From assembly GCF_021919345.1 (NCBI RefSeq), contig NZ_CP089293.1:2914001-2978000 (forward strand): 64,000 nt of DNA, written 5' to 3'. The DNA is from Paenarthrobacter nicotinovorans (GTDB lineage Bacteria; Actinomycetota; Actinomycetes; Actinomycetales; Micrococcaceae). Each line of letters begins with the position of its first letter. Position 1 is the stretch's first letter. Of this stretch, positions 51,738-61,161 are shown piece by piece. The translations under genes and the position numbers were made by a program. The notes under the pieces were generated by a model that was not told the DNA's origin, made no database searches, and worked only from the letters and a program-made list of their open reading frames with translations.

Positions 51738-52871
51738 CTAGCCGAGGTACGGCGAAACGACGACGTCGACCCGCTGGAACTCTTTCAGGTCCGAATAGCC
51801 GGTGGTCGCCATGGAGCGACGCAGGGCACCAATGAGGTTGGAGGTGCCGTTGGTGTGGTGTCCGGGACCGAAGAGAACTTCTTCCAGGGGGCCAACAGTT
51901 CCAACGTTAACCCTGTCGCCGCGCGGGAGTTCAAGGTGGTGGGCTTCCTGGCCCCAGTGCCAGCCCTTGCCGGGGGCTTCCTCGGCCCGTGCCAGTGCGC
52001 TGCCCAGCATGACGGCGTCGGCGCCCATGGCAACTGCCTTGACGATGTCGCCCGAGGCGCCCATGCCGCCGTCGGCAATGACATGCACGTAACGGCCGCC
52101 GGACTCATCGAGGTAATCACGGCGGGCGGCGGCGACGTCGCTGATGGCCGACGCCATCGGCGAGTGGATGCCCAAGGCGCGGCGCGTAGTTGTGGTGGCA
52201 CCGCCGCCGAAACCGACCAGGACGCCGGCAGCGCCGGTGCGCATGAGGTGCAGCGCCGGGGTGTATCCGGCGGCACCGCCGACGATCACGGGAACGTCGA
52301 GTTCGTAGATGAACTGCTTCAGGTTCAGTGGCTCGTGGTTCTTGGAGACGTGCTCGGCGGAGACCGTGGTGCCACGGATGACAAAGATGTCCACACCGGC
52401 GGCGAGGACGGTCTTGTAGTGCTCCTGGGTGCGCTGCGGCGTCAGGGAGCCTGCCACCGTGACGCCGGAGGCGCGGATCTCGGCAAGGCGGCTGGTAATG
52501 AGTTCAGGCTGGATGGGTGCCTTGTAGAGATCCTGCATGCGCCGGGTAACGGCAGGGCTCGCGGTTTCGCCGGCGAGCGCTGAGATCTCATCCAGCACGG
52601 ACTGGGGATCTTCGTAGCGGGTCCACAGGCCCTCGAGGTCCAGGACGCCGAGGCCGCCCAAACGGCCCAGGGCGATGGCGGTTTCCGGCGACATGGCCGA
52701 GTCCATCGGCGCTGCGATCACCGGAATGTCGAACTTGTAGGCGTCGATCTGCCAGGAGACGGAGACGTCCTTGGGATCGCGGGTCCGGCGGTTGGGGACG
52801 ATCGCAATGTCGTCCAGGGAGTAGGCACGACGCCCACGCTTGCCACGGCCAATCTCAATCTCATAAGTCAC
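51738..52871 (-). CDS. guaB3: GuaB3 family IMP dehydrogenase-related protein
   Basis: 377 aa from GTG 52871 (VTYEIEIGRGKRGRRAYSLDDIAIVP), matching GuaB3 length; a frame from 53069 would add unrelated residues. TIM-barrel segments IPVIAAPMDSAMSPETAIALGRLGGLGVLDLEGLWTRY and YVHVIADGGMGASGDIVKAVAMGADAVMLGSALARAEEAPG fit the family. No CBS domains. The loop that carries the catalytic Cys in GuaB reads GFGGGATTTTRRALGIH, without a cysteine, as in mycobacterial GuaB3. Catalysis is therefore unclear. Confidence 0.92.
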   Translation of the reverse strand: MTYEIEIGRGKRGRRAYSLDDIAIVPNRRTRDPKDVSVSWQIDAYKFDIPVIAAPMDSAMSPETAIALGRLGGLGVLDLEGLWTRYEDPQSVLDEISALAGETASPAVTRRMQDLYKAPIQPELITSRLAEIRASGVTVAGSLTPQRTQEHYKTVLAAGVDIFVIRGTTVSAEHVSKNHEPLNLKQFIYELDVPVIVGGAAGYTPALHLMRTGAAGVLVGFGGGATTTTRRALGIHSPMASAISDVAAARRDYLDESGGRYVHVIADGGMGASGDIVKAVAMGADAVMLGSALARAEEAPGKGWHWGQEAHHLELPRGDRVNVGTVGPLEEVLFGPGHHTNGTSNLIGALRRSMATTGYSDLKEFQRVDVVVSPYLG

Positions 52872-53092
52872 GGCTCTTACTTTACTGGACCCCTTGCCGA
52901 ACCCCGATTCGGCAAATGGCGTGGGCACTTCACAATGCGCCAAGAAGACATTGAAAGCCCGGCCGGTTCCGGGTGCGCTGGCTACTTGCCGTGCGCGCCT
53001 GGCAGTTTCCACATGGGCAGAGGTGCCCATGGCAGGATCCCGGACAAATCCGATAGCCTGCGGAAACACACCACACCATGCAAGGGGGAACC

Positions 53093-54019
53093 ATGGCGCC
53101 CGGATTCTACGGAGCCGACATCGAACAGCTCCGCTCGTTGTCCAAGCAGATGGGACAAGCCGGGAGCCGGCTCCAGAACCAGGAACTCCAGGTCAACAGC
53201 CTGATCACCAGCGTGGCGTGGAAAGGAAACGACGGCGAGCGCTTCCGACGCGAATGGAGCAGCACCCTGCGCCCCATGTTGCACAAAGCCTCCCGTTCCC
53301 TGGATGACGCGTCCAAGATGCTCCGCACCCAGGCCGATGAACAGCAGAAGGCCAGTGCCGATGGCGGCGTTGCCGGCTTCGGACCCGGCGGATCTGGCGG
53401 TCCCGGCGGGTCTGGCGGACCGAACGTCCCCCAGGTCCCCGGTAGCAATGGAAGCCAAGTCGCCCCCACCACTGGCTTGGAAGGCGTGCTCGGCGTCAGC
53501 GGCAGCCAGGGATGGTGGGCCGGAAACGCCCTCGTGACTGCCAACGGCGTGGTGGCGGACTCCATCCTGGCCCAGATGGCCAGGGGCGGATTGGTGACTG
53601 AACTGACGAGGTGGCCGTGGCTGAGTGCCCAGTACGGACAGGCTGCCGGCGCCGGGTATGTCAGGGGTACCCAACTGCTCAACGGCAGTTCGATGCTCGG
53701 CCGTGTCTCGGGAGCATTGGGCGTCGTGACCGGCGGGTTGCAGGTCTATCAAGGCATCCAGACGGGACACCCCGGAATGGCCGTGGACGGCGGCATCTCC
53801 GCTGCCCTGGCCGTGGGCAGTTTCGTCCCGGTTATCGGCCCTGCCTGCGCCATTGCCGGCATCGCCTGGGGTGGCCTCGGCCTGTTGGCCACCAACATGG
53901 GCTACGATTCCGCGTCTTCCATGATCGCTGACGGCGCGAAACATGTGTGGGAGGGAGCGCAGGACGCCGCCGGAGCGATAGCCGACGGCGCGAAGAAGGT
54001 CTGGGGATGGCTCACATGA
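53093..54019 (+). CDS. WXG100-like protein with C-terminal Gly-rich hydrophobic domain
   Basis: 308 aa from ATG 53093 (MAPGFYGADIEQL), preceded by GGGGG. Residues 1-95 form a helix-turn-helix hairpin with W43-K-G45 and F51 in SVAWKGNDGERFRREW, the WxG pattern of ESX/T7SS proteins. A Gly/Ser/Pro-rich linker (95-150) follows. The C-terminal half is hydrophobic with glycine zippers (ALAVGSFVPVIGPACAIAGIAWGGLGLLA) and a helix ending in GAIADGAKKVWGWLT. No signal peptide. It heads a three-gene cluster; there are no ESX ATPase genes in the window. Confidence 0.8.
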   Translation: MAPGFYGADIEQLRSLSKQMGQAGSRLQNQELQVNSLITSVAWKGNDGERFRREWSSTLRPMLHKASRSLDDASKMLRTQADEQQKASADGGVAGFGPGGSGGPGGSGGPNVPQVPGSNGSQVAPTTGLEGVLGVSGSQGWWAGNALVTANGVVADSILAQMARGGLVTELTRWPWLSAQYGQAAGAGYVRGTQLLNGSSMLGRVSGALGVVTGGLQVYQGIQTGHPGMAVDGGISAALAVGSFVPVIGPACAIAGIAWGGLGLLATNMGYDSASSMIADGAKHVWEGAQDAAGAIADGAKKVWGWLT

Positions 54020-54068
54020 CCCCGCGACTTCCTAGACTGGACACAGAACCGCTCAAGAGAAGGCAGAA

Positions 54069-54707
54069 ATGACCACGCAGACCGAAGAAACCCAGGCATT
54101 GCTCATTACCGAACATGAGCTCATCGCACTTATTGCACTGGCTGGCACCGACGGCGCGCTGAGGTGCCAGACCCTCTTCCGCCTCGACCACGCAGCCGGG
54201 GCTCCCCTGGAACAGGCAGGGGTATCCACGCTGTTGGAGCGTGGGTTGATGAAGATCGAAAACGACGCACTCCAGCCCGTCGGCCCGGCTGCCACGGTGA
54301 CAGCAGTGCTTGCAGATTCCACGTCGTGGCTGGAAACGGCCCTCGTGACCCCGTCGTCTGAACATGTCTCCTTCATGTTTGGCGCAGAGCAGGGCGCCCT
54401 GCTGCTCAACCTGAGCAAGTACGGCGTTCACGAGCTGCACCCCATTACGGGCTCCGAAGGCATGGTCACCACGGCCATCCAGATGGCCGACTACTACCTG
54501 AAGCAAGCACCGGACGGATACCCCGCGGCCGCCACAACGCGCCGGCACTTTAAGGACGGAACCTCCCGCGCAGTCCACGTCAAAGCGGAGGCCGACGGTT
54601 CCCTTTCCATCGCTGAAGGCGAGGGCGAAAACCTCGACTCGTCGGCCCTCGCGAGTGAGCAGCTCGATTCCCGGATCCGCGCAGGACTGGAGCAGCAGAA
54701 CGCGTGA
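54069..54707 (+). CDS. Hypothetical protein, middle gene of the WXG100-like cluster
   Basis: 212 aa, no family recognised. It is soluble, slightly acidic, and starts with LLITEHELIALIALAGTDGALRCQ and LEQAGVSTLLERGLMKIENDALQPVG, which could form winged-helix or EspG-like folds; the latter would be a chaperone for ESX substrates, but this is only a weak resemblance. Its GTGA overlap with the next gene and the 49-bp gap to the previous one support an operon. Confidence 0.7.
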   Translation: MTTQTEETQALLITEHELIALIALAGTDGALRCQTLFRLDHAAGAPLEQAGVSTLLERGLMKIENDALQPVGPAATVTAVLADSTSWLETALVTPSSEHVSFMFGAEQGALLLNLSKYGVHELHPITGSEGMVTTAIQMADYYLKQAPDGYPAAATTRRHFKDGTSRAVHVKAEADGSLSIAEGEGENLDSSALASEQLDSRIRAGLEQQNA

Positions 54708-55354
54708 GCTACCAGTCCGGCCCCGCTCCACTTTTCCATTCCGACCGCCCCTTGGACTATTGGCTTTCCCCTGAGCTCTCCGCCATCACTCCGGCGAATG
54801 CGCGCTCCCGCCTGCGCGAAATCGCCGGCGCGCGCGGCGCCTACATGGGTGCCTGGGCTGCCGGGACCGGAATCGGAGCAGTCCTCGTCCTTTTGGGCGT
54901 CGTCCTCGCGGTCCGGCTTGGCACCTTCGCGACTATTGCCGCCCTCAGCCTTCCCGGCGCGGCAGTCGCAGTGCTCTGCGGCGTCTTCTACGTCCGGGTG
55001 CGGGACCGGTTGCCGCGGACAAGCCGTGCGCTGGTCAATCGTGGGCCCGGGAGCCTGCGGGGGGCGCTCTCCTTCGTAGCGTTTGTCCTGGTCGTCTTCG
55101 CGGGACTGTTCGCTTTCACGGCCAAACCCTCAACGTGGCAGGACCCCGGGACGCTGCTGACACTGGCAACAGTTCTTGCGTTCATGATCTTCCTTTTGGT
55201 GGCCGCGATCCTCGTCCCCGCCACCATCATGGGCCGTTCACGGGAATCCCTGCGTCGGAAAGCTGCTAGTGATCCACGCTTCCGGGCGCTTTTGGAACAG
55301 GATCTTGCCACCTGGCGCGATCCCGTGGGCAATGCCGGCTACGGCCCGCTCTAA
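54704..55354 (+). CDS. Hypothetical membrane protein, last gene of the WXG100-like cluster
   Basis: 216 aa from GTG 54704. Four TM helices: AGTGIGAVLVLLGVVLAV, IAALSLPGAAVAVLCGVFYV, ALSFVAFVLVVFAGLFAF and LLTLATVLAFMIFLLVAAILVPATIM. A short soluble N-terminus (SERP/LDYWLSPELSAITPANARSRLREIAGARG) and a C-terminus close to the membrane complete it. No family recognised. It overlaps its neighbours: 4 bp with the gene upstream and 4 bp tail-to-tail with the ABC exporter gene. Confidence 0.7.
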   Translation: MSYQSGPAPLFHSDRPLDYWLSPELSAITPANARSRLREIAGARGAYMGAWAAGTGIGAVLVLLGVVLAVRLGTFATIAALSLPGAAVAVLCGVFYVRVRDRLPRTSRALVNRGPGSLRGALSFVAFVLVVFAGLFAFTAKPSTWQDPGTLLTLATVLAFMIFLLVAAILVPATIMGRSRESLRRKAASDPRFRALLEQDLATWRDPVGNAGYGPL

Positions 55355-57249
55355 GCCTCGGGACTCTCCCGGCTGGCCTCATCCACCGAAAGCTGGGACT
55401 CGAACATCCTGAAGTACCGTCCGCGCAGGGCCACCAGTTCCCTGTGCGTACCTTGTTCGGCGATTCGACCGTCCTCCAGCATGTAGACGATGTCCGCCTT
55501 CTCAATGGTGGCAAGGCGGTGGCTGATGGCGATGATGGTGCTGTTGCGATCGGCGAAGAGCCTCGTGAAAATCCGGTGCTCGGCCAGGGCATCAATGGCT
55601 GAGGTGGGCTCGTCCATCACCATGAATGAGGCGTCACGGTAGAAGTTGCGGGCCATCGCCAGCCGCTGCCACTGGCCGCCGGAGAGCCCGCTTCCCTTCC
55701 GCCCGCGTGGATCTTCCATCCAGTTGCTGACATGGTTTTCCAGCCCGTTAGGCAGCTTGTCGATGAACTCCATGGCCTCCGCGTCGGATGCCGCCTTCCG
55801 GATGCGCAGATCGTCCCGGGGCAAGTCGACGTCGCCGAGGTAGATGTTCTCTGCGGCCGTGGCGAACTCGTACTTCAGGAATTCCTGGCTCAGGACTGCC
55901 AGGTGCCGGTGCCAGCTGGTCACGTCAATTCCGGCCAGATCCTTCCCGTCCAACAAGACCTGACCGGAGTCGGGCCGGTAGAGCCCGGCCAGGATCCGGA
56001 TCAGCGTGGATTTCCCGGCGCCGTTCTCCCCCACGATGGCGATGTGCTGCCCCGCCTTGATGGTCATGGAAATACCCTTGATGACCTCGATGTCGCTTCC
56101 CGTATAGCTGAAGCGGATATCACGCAGTTCCACGGTGGTGGGCGACACTTCCAAGGGTTGTTCGTTTCCGCTGGGCACCGGCAACGCCATGAAAAGCTCG
56201 TAGTCCTTCAGGTTGGCCAGGTCCTCGTCAATGGAACTGAGCGAGGACACCAGGTTGTTCGCCGTTGACAATGCACGGCTCACGATCTGCTGGACGTAGA
56301 GGAACTGACCCACCGGCTGGGCCCTGGCAATGATCTGCCCCACCACCCACACGAGCGATACCACTTCAGCGCCGTATTGCAGGGCGTCGGCAGCCAGCTG
56401 CTTGGGGATGTACCGTTTCTGGAAGTCCAGGCGCCTGCGTTCGTCGGCATCCCTCAACCTGGAGCGAAGTTCCATGAGATAGCCGACAATGCCGTACAGC
56501 CGCATTTCAGCGATGTGCTGTGGCCGCAGCAGGTTCTGCTCGATCATCCGGCGCTGCCTGCGCGAATCCACCTGGGTGTTCCAGTGGGCGATCTGTTCAC
56601 GCGACAGCTTGAACTGGAGGTAGACGCTGGGCACGATCGCCACCAGCACGATCACGGCAATCCACCAACTCACCAACAGCAACGCGCCGACGGCTAGAAT
56701 CACCGAGACGAGCTGGGTGAAGATGGCCGCAATCCGGTCCAGGACCCGCGCATAGGAGTCGGAGAAACGCTTTGCGCGGTCGTAGAGATCCACGGTCTCT
56801 TTGTCGTCGTAGCGCCAGAATTCCAGTGCCAGGAACCGTTGGTACATCAGGTCGCCCACGATGGCGCCCACCTTGAAGCTCATCAGCTGCTGGATGTAGC
56901 GGTCCACACTGCTGAACGCACCCCAGAACAGGCCCAGGGCAGCTGTGATGACGACGTAAAGCACTGCGCGGGGGCCCGCGTCGGGGTCCCCTGCGTATCC
57001 GGCAGCCAGGGCCGTGGTGGTCAACGCTGCAAAGTACGTGGTGACAAGCGGCAGGGTCGCTGAGATCACCGAGCCAAGGACTTTCATGATGACCGCCACC
57101 GGTGAGGCCTTGAAGCTCACCTTCAGGACCTGCCCGACGGCGCGTGCGTACGGCCGCAGGGCCAGCTTGCGGGGCGGCGCTTTCCCCGGTTGGCCCGGAT
57201 TCAGCGGGATCGACTCCGGGTGCCGCGGTTGCGCGGACTTCTCTGACAT
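55351..57249 (-). CDS. ABC exporter (MsbA-like, permease-ATPase half transporter)
   Basis: 632 aa. N-terminal TM region of about six helices (residues 50-330), then an NBD with Walker A GENGAGKSTLIR (about 410), signature GSGLSGGQWQRLAMARN, Walker B SFMVMDEPTSAID and switch His in AISHRLATIEKADIV. A half transporter of this layout would act as a homodimer or with a partner. It is convergent with the WXG100-like cluster, stop codons overlapping by 4 bp. The substrate is unknown. Confidence 0.93.
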   Translation of the reverse strand: MSEKSAQPRHPESIPLNPGQPGKAPPRKLALRPYARAVGQVLKVSFKASPVAVIMKVLGSVISATLPLVTTYFAALTTTALAAGYAGDPDAGPRAVLYVVITAALGLFWGAFSSVDRYIQQLMSFKVGAIVGDLMYQRFLALEFWRYDDKETVDLYDRAKRFSDSYARVLDRIAAIFTQLVSVILAVGALLLVSWWIAVIVLVAIVPSVYLQFKLSREQIAHWNTQVDSRRQRRMIEQNLLRPQHIAEMRLYGIVGYLMELRSRLRDADERRRLDFQKRYIPKQLAADALQYGAEVVSLVWVVGQIIARAQPVGQFLYVQQIVSRALSTANNLVSSLSSIDEDLANLKDYELFMALPVPSGNEQPLEVSPTTVELRDIRFSYTGSDIEVIKGISMTIKAGQHIAIVGENGAGKSTLIRILAGLYRPDSGQVLLDGKDLAGIDVTSWHRHLAVLSQEFLKYEFATAAENIYLGDVDLPRDDLRIRKAASDAEAMEFIDKLPNGLENHVSNWMEDPRGRKGSGLSGGQWQRLAMARNFYRDASFMVMDEPTSAIDALAEHRIFTRLFADRNSTIIAISHRLATIEKADIVYMLEDGRIAEQGTHRELVALRGRYFRMFESQLSVDEASRESPEA

Positions 57250-57326
57250 GTGCCCAGCCTATTCCCGAGGGCCGACATTACCGTCGGGCGGATACCGGGC
57301 GGTTACACAGTCGGGTGGTTAAACAA

Positions 57327-57356
57327 CTGTTCCCCGCGGAAATCCGCGGGGAACAG
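57327..57356 (-). terminator. guaB terminator
   Basis: CTGTTCCCCGCGGA and TCCGCGGGGAACAG are perfectly complementary over 14 bp with a 2-nt centre. It lies 8 bp beyond the guaB stop. On the minus strand it runs into the T-rich ttgttt. Confidence 0.9.
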
Positions 57357-57363
57357 GAGGTGC

Positions 57364-58905
<1,542 letters not shown>

Positions 58906-59085
58906 TTAACTGGTAGGGGTTGCAACTGATGACCAGCCCGTCATTACGGGACTGGCCTGTGCATAAGTGTTGAATAAATAGTAGAACCTCCGCGGCAATC
59001 GCCATATTCCGTAACGCCGGAGTGTGAGCAACAGCACTGGCGGCAGGCCGCCGTCGCCGGTTTTCAAGTCCCCGGGCAACGAAAA

Positions 59086-61161
59086 TCAGCTGCGTGACCA
59101 GCCGGTGGCCGCCAGGAGCCGCTCCTCGAACATCGGGATCATGCTTTGCACGTAGGTCTTGGTGAGGTGGTTGTCGTCCTTGTAGACATAGACATTTCCA
59201 ACGACTGCAGGGCACGTGCCCTGCTCGCAGATGAAGTCGCTCATGTCCATCAAGTACAGCCGGTCGACTTTTCCGACGTAATCATCCAACGGTGAAGACT
59301 CCGCAAGGGACTCTTCCAGCGGCGCCTTGCAATCGGGCGAGTCGGGGCCCTTTTTCTGCACGCATTCGGGCATGTTGATGCTGAACCTGGGATTGTCGCG
59401 GATTCCCACAACATCGATCCCCGCGTCCGTGAACGGTTTGATGCCTTCGAGGTATCCGGGCACCTCCGTCTCGAACGGGGCATCAGCGTGCGTCAGCGAC
59501 GCCACCGTGAACACGGCGTCAGGCTTGTGTTCCATCACGTAGTTGGCGCTGGCCTTGTTGAATTCATTGCACTCGTCGGTACGTTCGACGGATTCGGCGC
59601 CGAAGCGGCAACTGCCTTTGAGCAACGTCACCACTTCCCAGCCGTGCTGCTTGGCGATGGGGCCGAGCGCCGCCATGTACTGCTGGGCGTGCGAATCACC
59701 GAGGACCACTATTTCCTTGGTGACGACGTCGGGTTCGTCGTTCTGGAGGCAGCCCTGCAGCAAGGGGTCGCTGGGCACGTTGTCTCCGGTGCACAAGCCG
59801 TCGATGTCAGCCCACTCGTCCTTCATGGCCGCAGGGGCCGGAATGATCATGGCCTCCTGGGCCGGCTGCCCGACGAATTCCGGCGACAAGGCTGCAGCCC
59901 CCGGCGTCAGTTCCTTGGGCTGGCCGGCAATCGCCGCATCTTCAGCGGCGATGGCACCCTGCCAAACGGTCACCGGCATGGCGAGCAACGCACCGCAGGC
60001 GGCTATCACGACGGCGGCGCGCCAGGAGCGCACGTCCGGCCACTGCCAGCGGCGCATGGGCTCCTCCACGAACCTGGTGGTGCCGATCGCAAGGAGCATG
60101 GACGCCGCCATGATGCCCAGGCCCTGCAAGAGGCTCGGAGCCGTGGTGCCGCTGACCAGCAGGAAGAACACCAGGACCGGCCAGTGCCACAGGTAAAGGG
60201 CGTAGGAGTTGTTACCCACCAGGACCAACGGCCGTGAGCTCAGGAGGCGATCGACGCCGAAACGGCTGCCGCTCTGCCCGGCGACGATGACAGCGGCGGC
60301 GGCAAGCGTGGGCCACAACGCGATGAATCCCGGGAAGGACCGGTCAACTGTCAGGACCAGGCCACAGGCGAGCATGGCGGAGATTCCAGCCCAACCGAGG
60401 AACACCCGGAGCCTGCGCCCGGGCTTCAGGTACGGGAGTGCCAGGGCGAGCAGGGAACCCAGCGCGAACTCCCAGAGCCGAGCACGGGTATCGAAGTACG
60501 CGTACTCCTGGTTGTTGGCGGTCTGGTCGATGGAAAACACCAAGGAGGCCAGAAAGACCGCGCCGAACGCGAAGAAGAGCAGGCTCCGGTGACTCAGCGT
60601 CCGCCCCTTCGGGAGAAGCCGGGCCAGACTTGGCTGCAGCAGCGCCACGGCAGCGAAGACCAGGGGCCACAGGACAAACACCTGGCCCTGGACAGACAGG
60701 GACCAGAAGTGCTGGAGCGGGCTGGCACCGGAGTGGTCCTGCGCGTAGTAATCCACGGCATTGTCCGCGAGCTGCCAGTTCTGCCGGTAGAACAGGGACG
60801 CCCAGGCTTCGGCCAGGACATCCGGCCAACGGCTCTGCGGAATGAATGCCCAGGTCGCCAGCAGAACACCCAGCAAAACCACGACGACGGCGGGCAGGAG
60901 TCGCTTGAACACGTGGAGCCAGTGCCGCAGCAGTTTCAGCGGCGAACCGGCTTCGAGCTTCCGCGTGAACGACAACGTCAGAAGGAAAGCCGAGATGAGG
61001 AGGAACACGTCCACCCCGCCCGAGACCCGGCCAAGCCAGATGTGGTAGGCAGCGACCATGAGCACAGCCAGGGCGCGCAGGCCCTGGACTTCCGGACGGA
61101 AGCCGCGTTCCGGCGTCGTGATTTTATCCACGCTGCGAGTGCTGGTGCGGGTGCTCATCAT
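59086..61161 (-). CDS. Acyltransferase family (OafA/YrhL-like) with C-terminal SGNH domain, paralogue 2
   Basis: 691 aa from ATG 61161, which overlaps the previous gene's stop in ATGA. N-terminal acyltransferase-3 domain of about 10 TM helices: FRPEVQGLRALAVLMVAAYHIWLGRVSGGVDVFLLISAFLLT. The C-terminal SGNH-hydrolase-like domain keeps IVVLGDSHAQQYM (GDSH) and VYKDDNHLTKTYV (D-x-x-H). It is expected to O-acylate a cell-surface polysaccharide or peptidoglycan-linked glycan. It is clearly similar to the gene upstream, so the pair is a tandem duplication. Confidence 0.92.
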   Translation of the reverse strand: MMSTRTSTRSVDKITTPERGFRPEVQGLRALAVLMVAAYHIWLGRVSGGVDVFLLISAFLLTLSFTRKLEAGSPLKLLRHWLHVFKRLLPAVVVVLLGVLLATWAFIPQSRWPDVLAEAWASLFYRQNWQLADNAVDYYAQDHSGASPLQHFWSLSVQGQVFVLWPLVFAAVALLQPSLARLLPKGRTLSHRSLLFFAFGAVFLASLVFSIDQTANNQEYAYFDTRARLWEFALGSLLALALPYLKPGRRLRVFLGWAGISAMLACGLVLTVDRSFPGFIALWPTLAAAAVIVAGQSGSRFGVDRLLSSRPLVLVGNNSYALYLWHWPVLVFFLLVSGTTAPSLLQGLGIMAASMLLAIGTTRFVEEPMRRWQWPDVRSWRAAVVIAACGALLAMPVTVWQGAIAAEDAAIAGQPKELTPGAAALSPEFVGQPAQEAMIIPAPAAMKDEWADIDGLCTGDNVPSDPLLQGCLQNDEPDVVTKEIVVLGDSHAQQYMAALGPIAKQHGWEVVTLLKGSCRFGAESVERTDECNEFNKASANYVMEHKPDAVFTVASLTHADAPFETEVPGYLEGIKPFTDAGIDVVGIRDNPRFSINMPECVQKKGPDSPDCKAPLEESLAESSPLDDYVGKVDRLYLMDMSDFICEQGTCPAVVGNVYVYKDDNHLTKTYVQSMIPMFEERLLAATGWSRS

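Noticed and set aside
52872..53069. N-terminal extension of guaB3 (start at 53069)
   Set aside because: The added 66 residues have no family similarity and run into the promoter region of the WXG100-like cluster; GTG 52871 gives the normal GuaB3 length.
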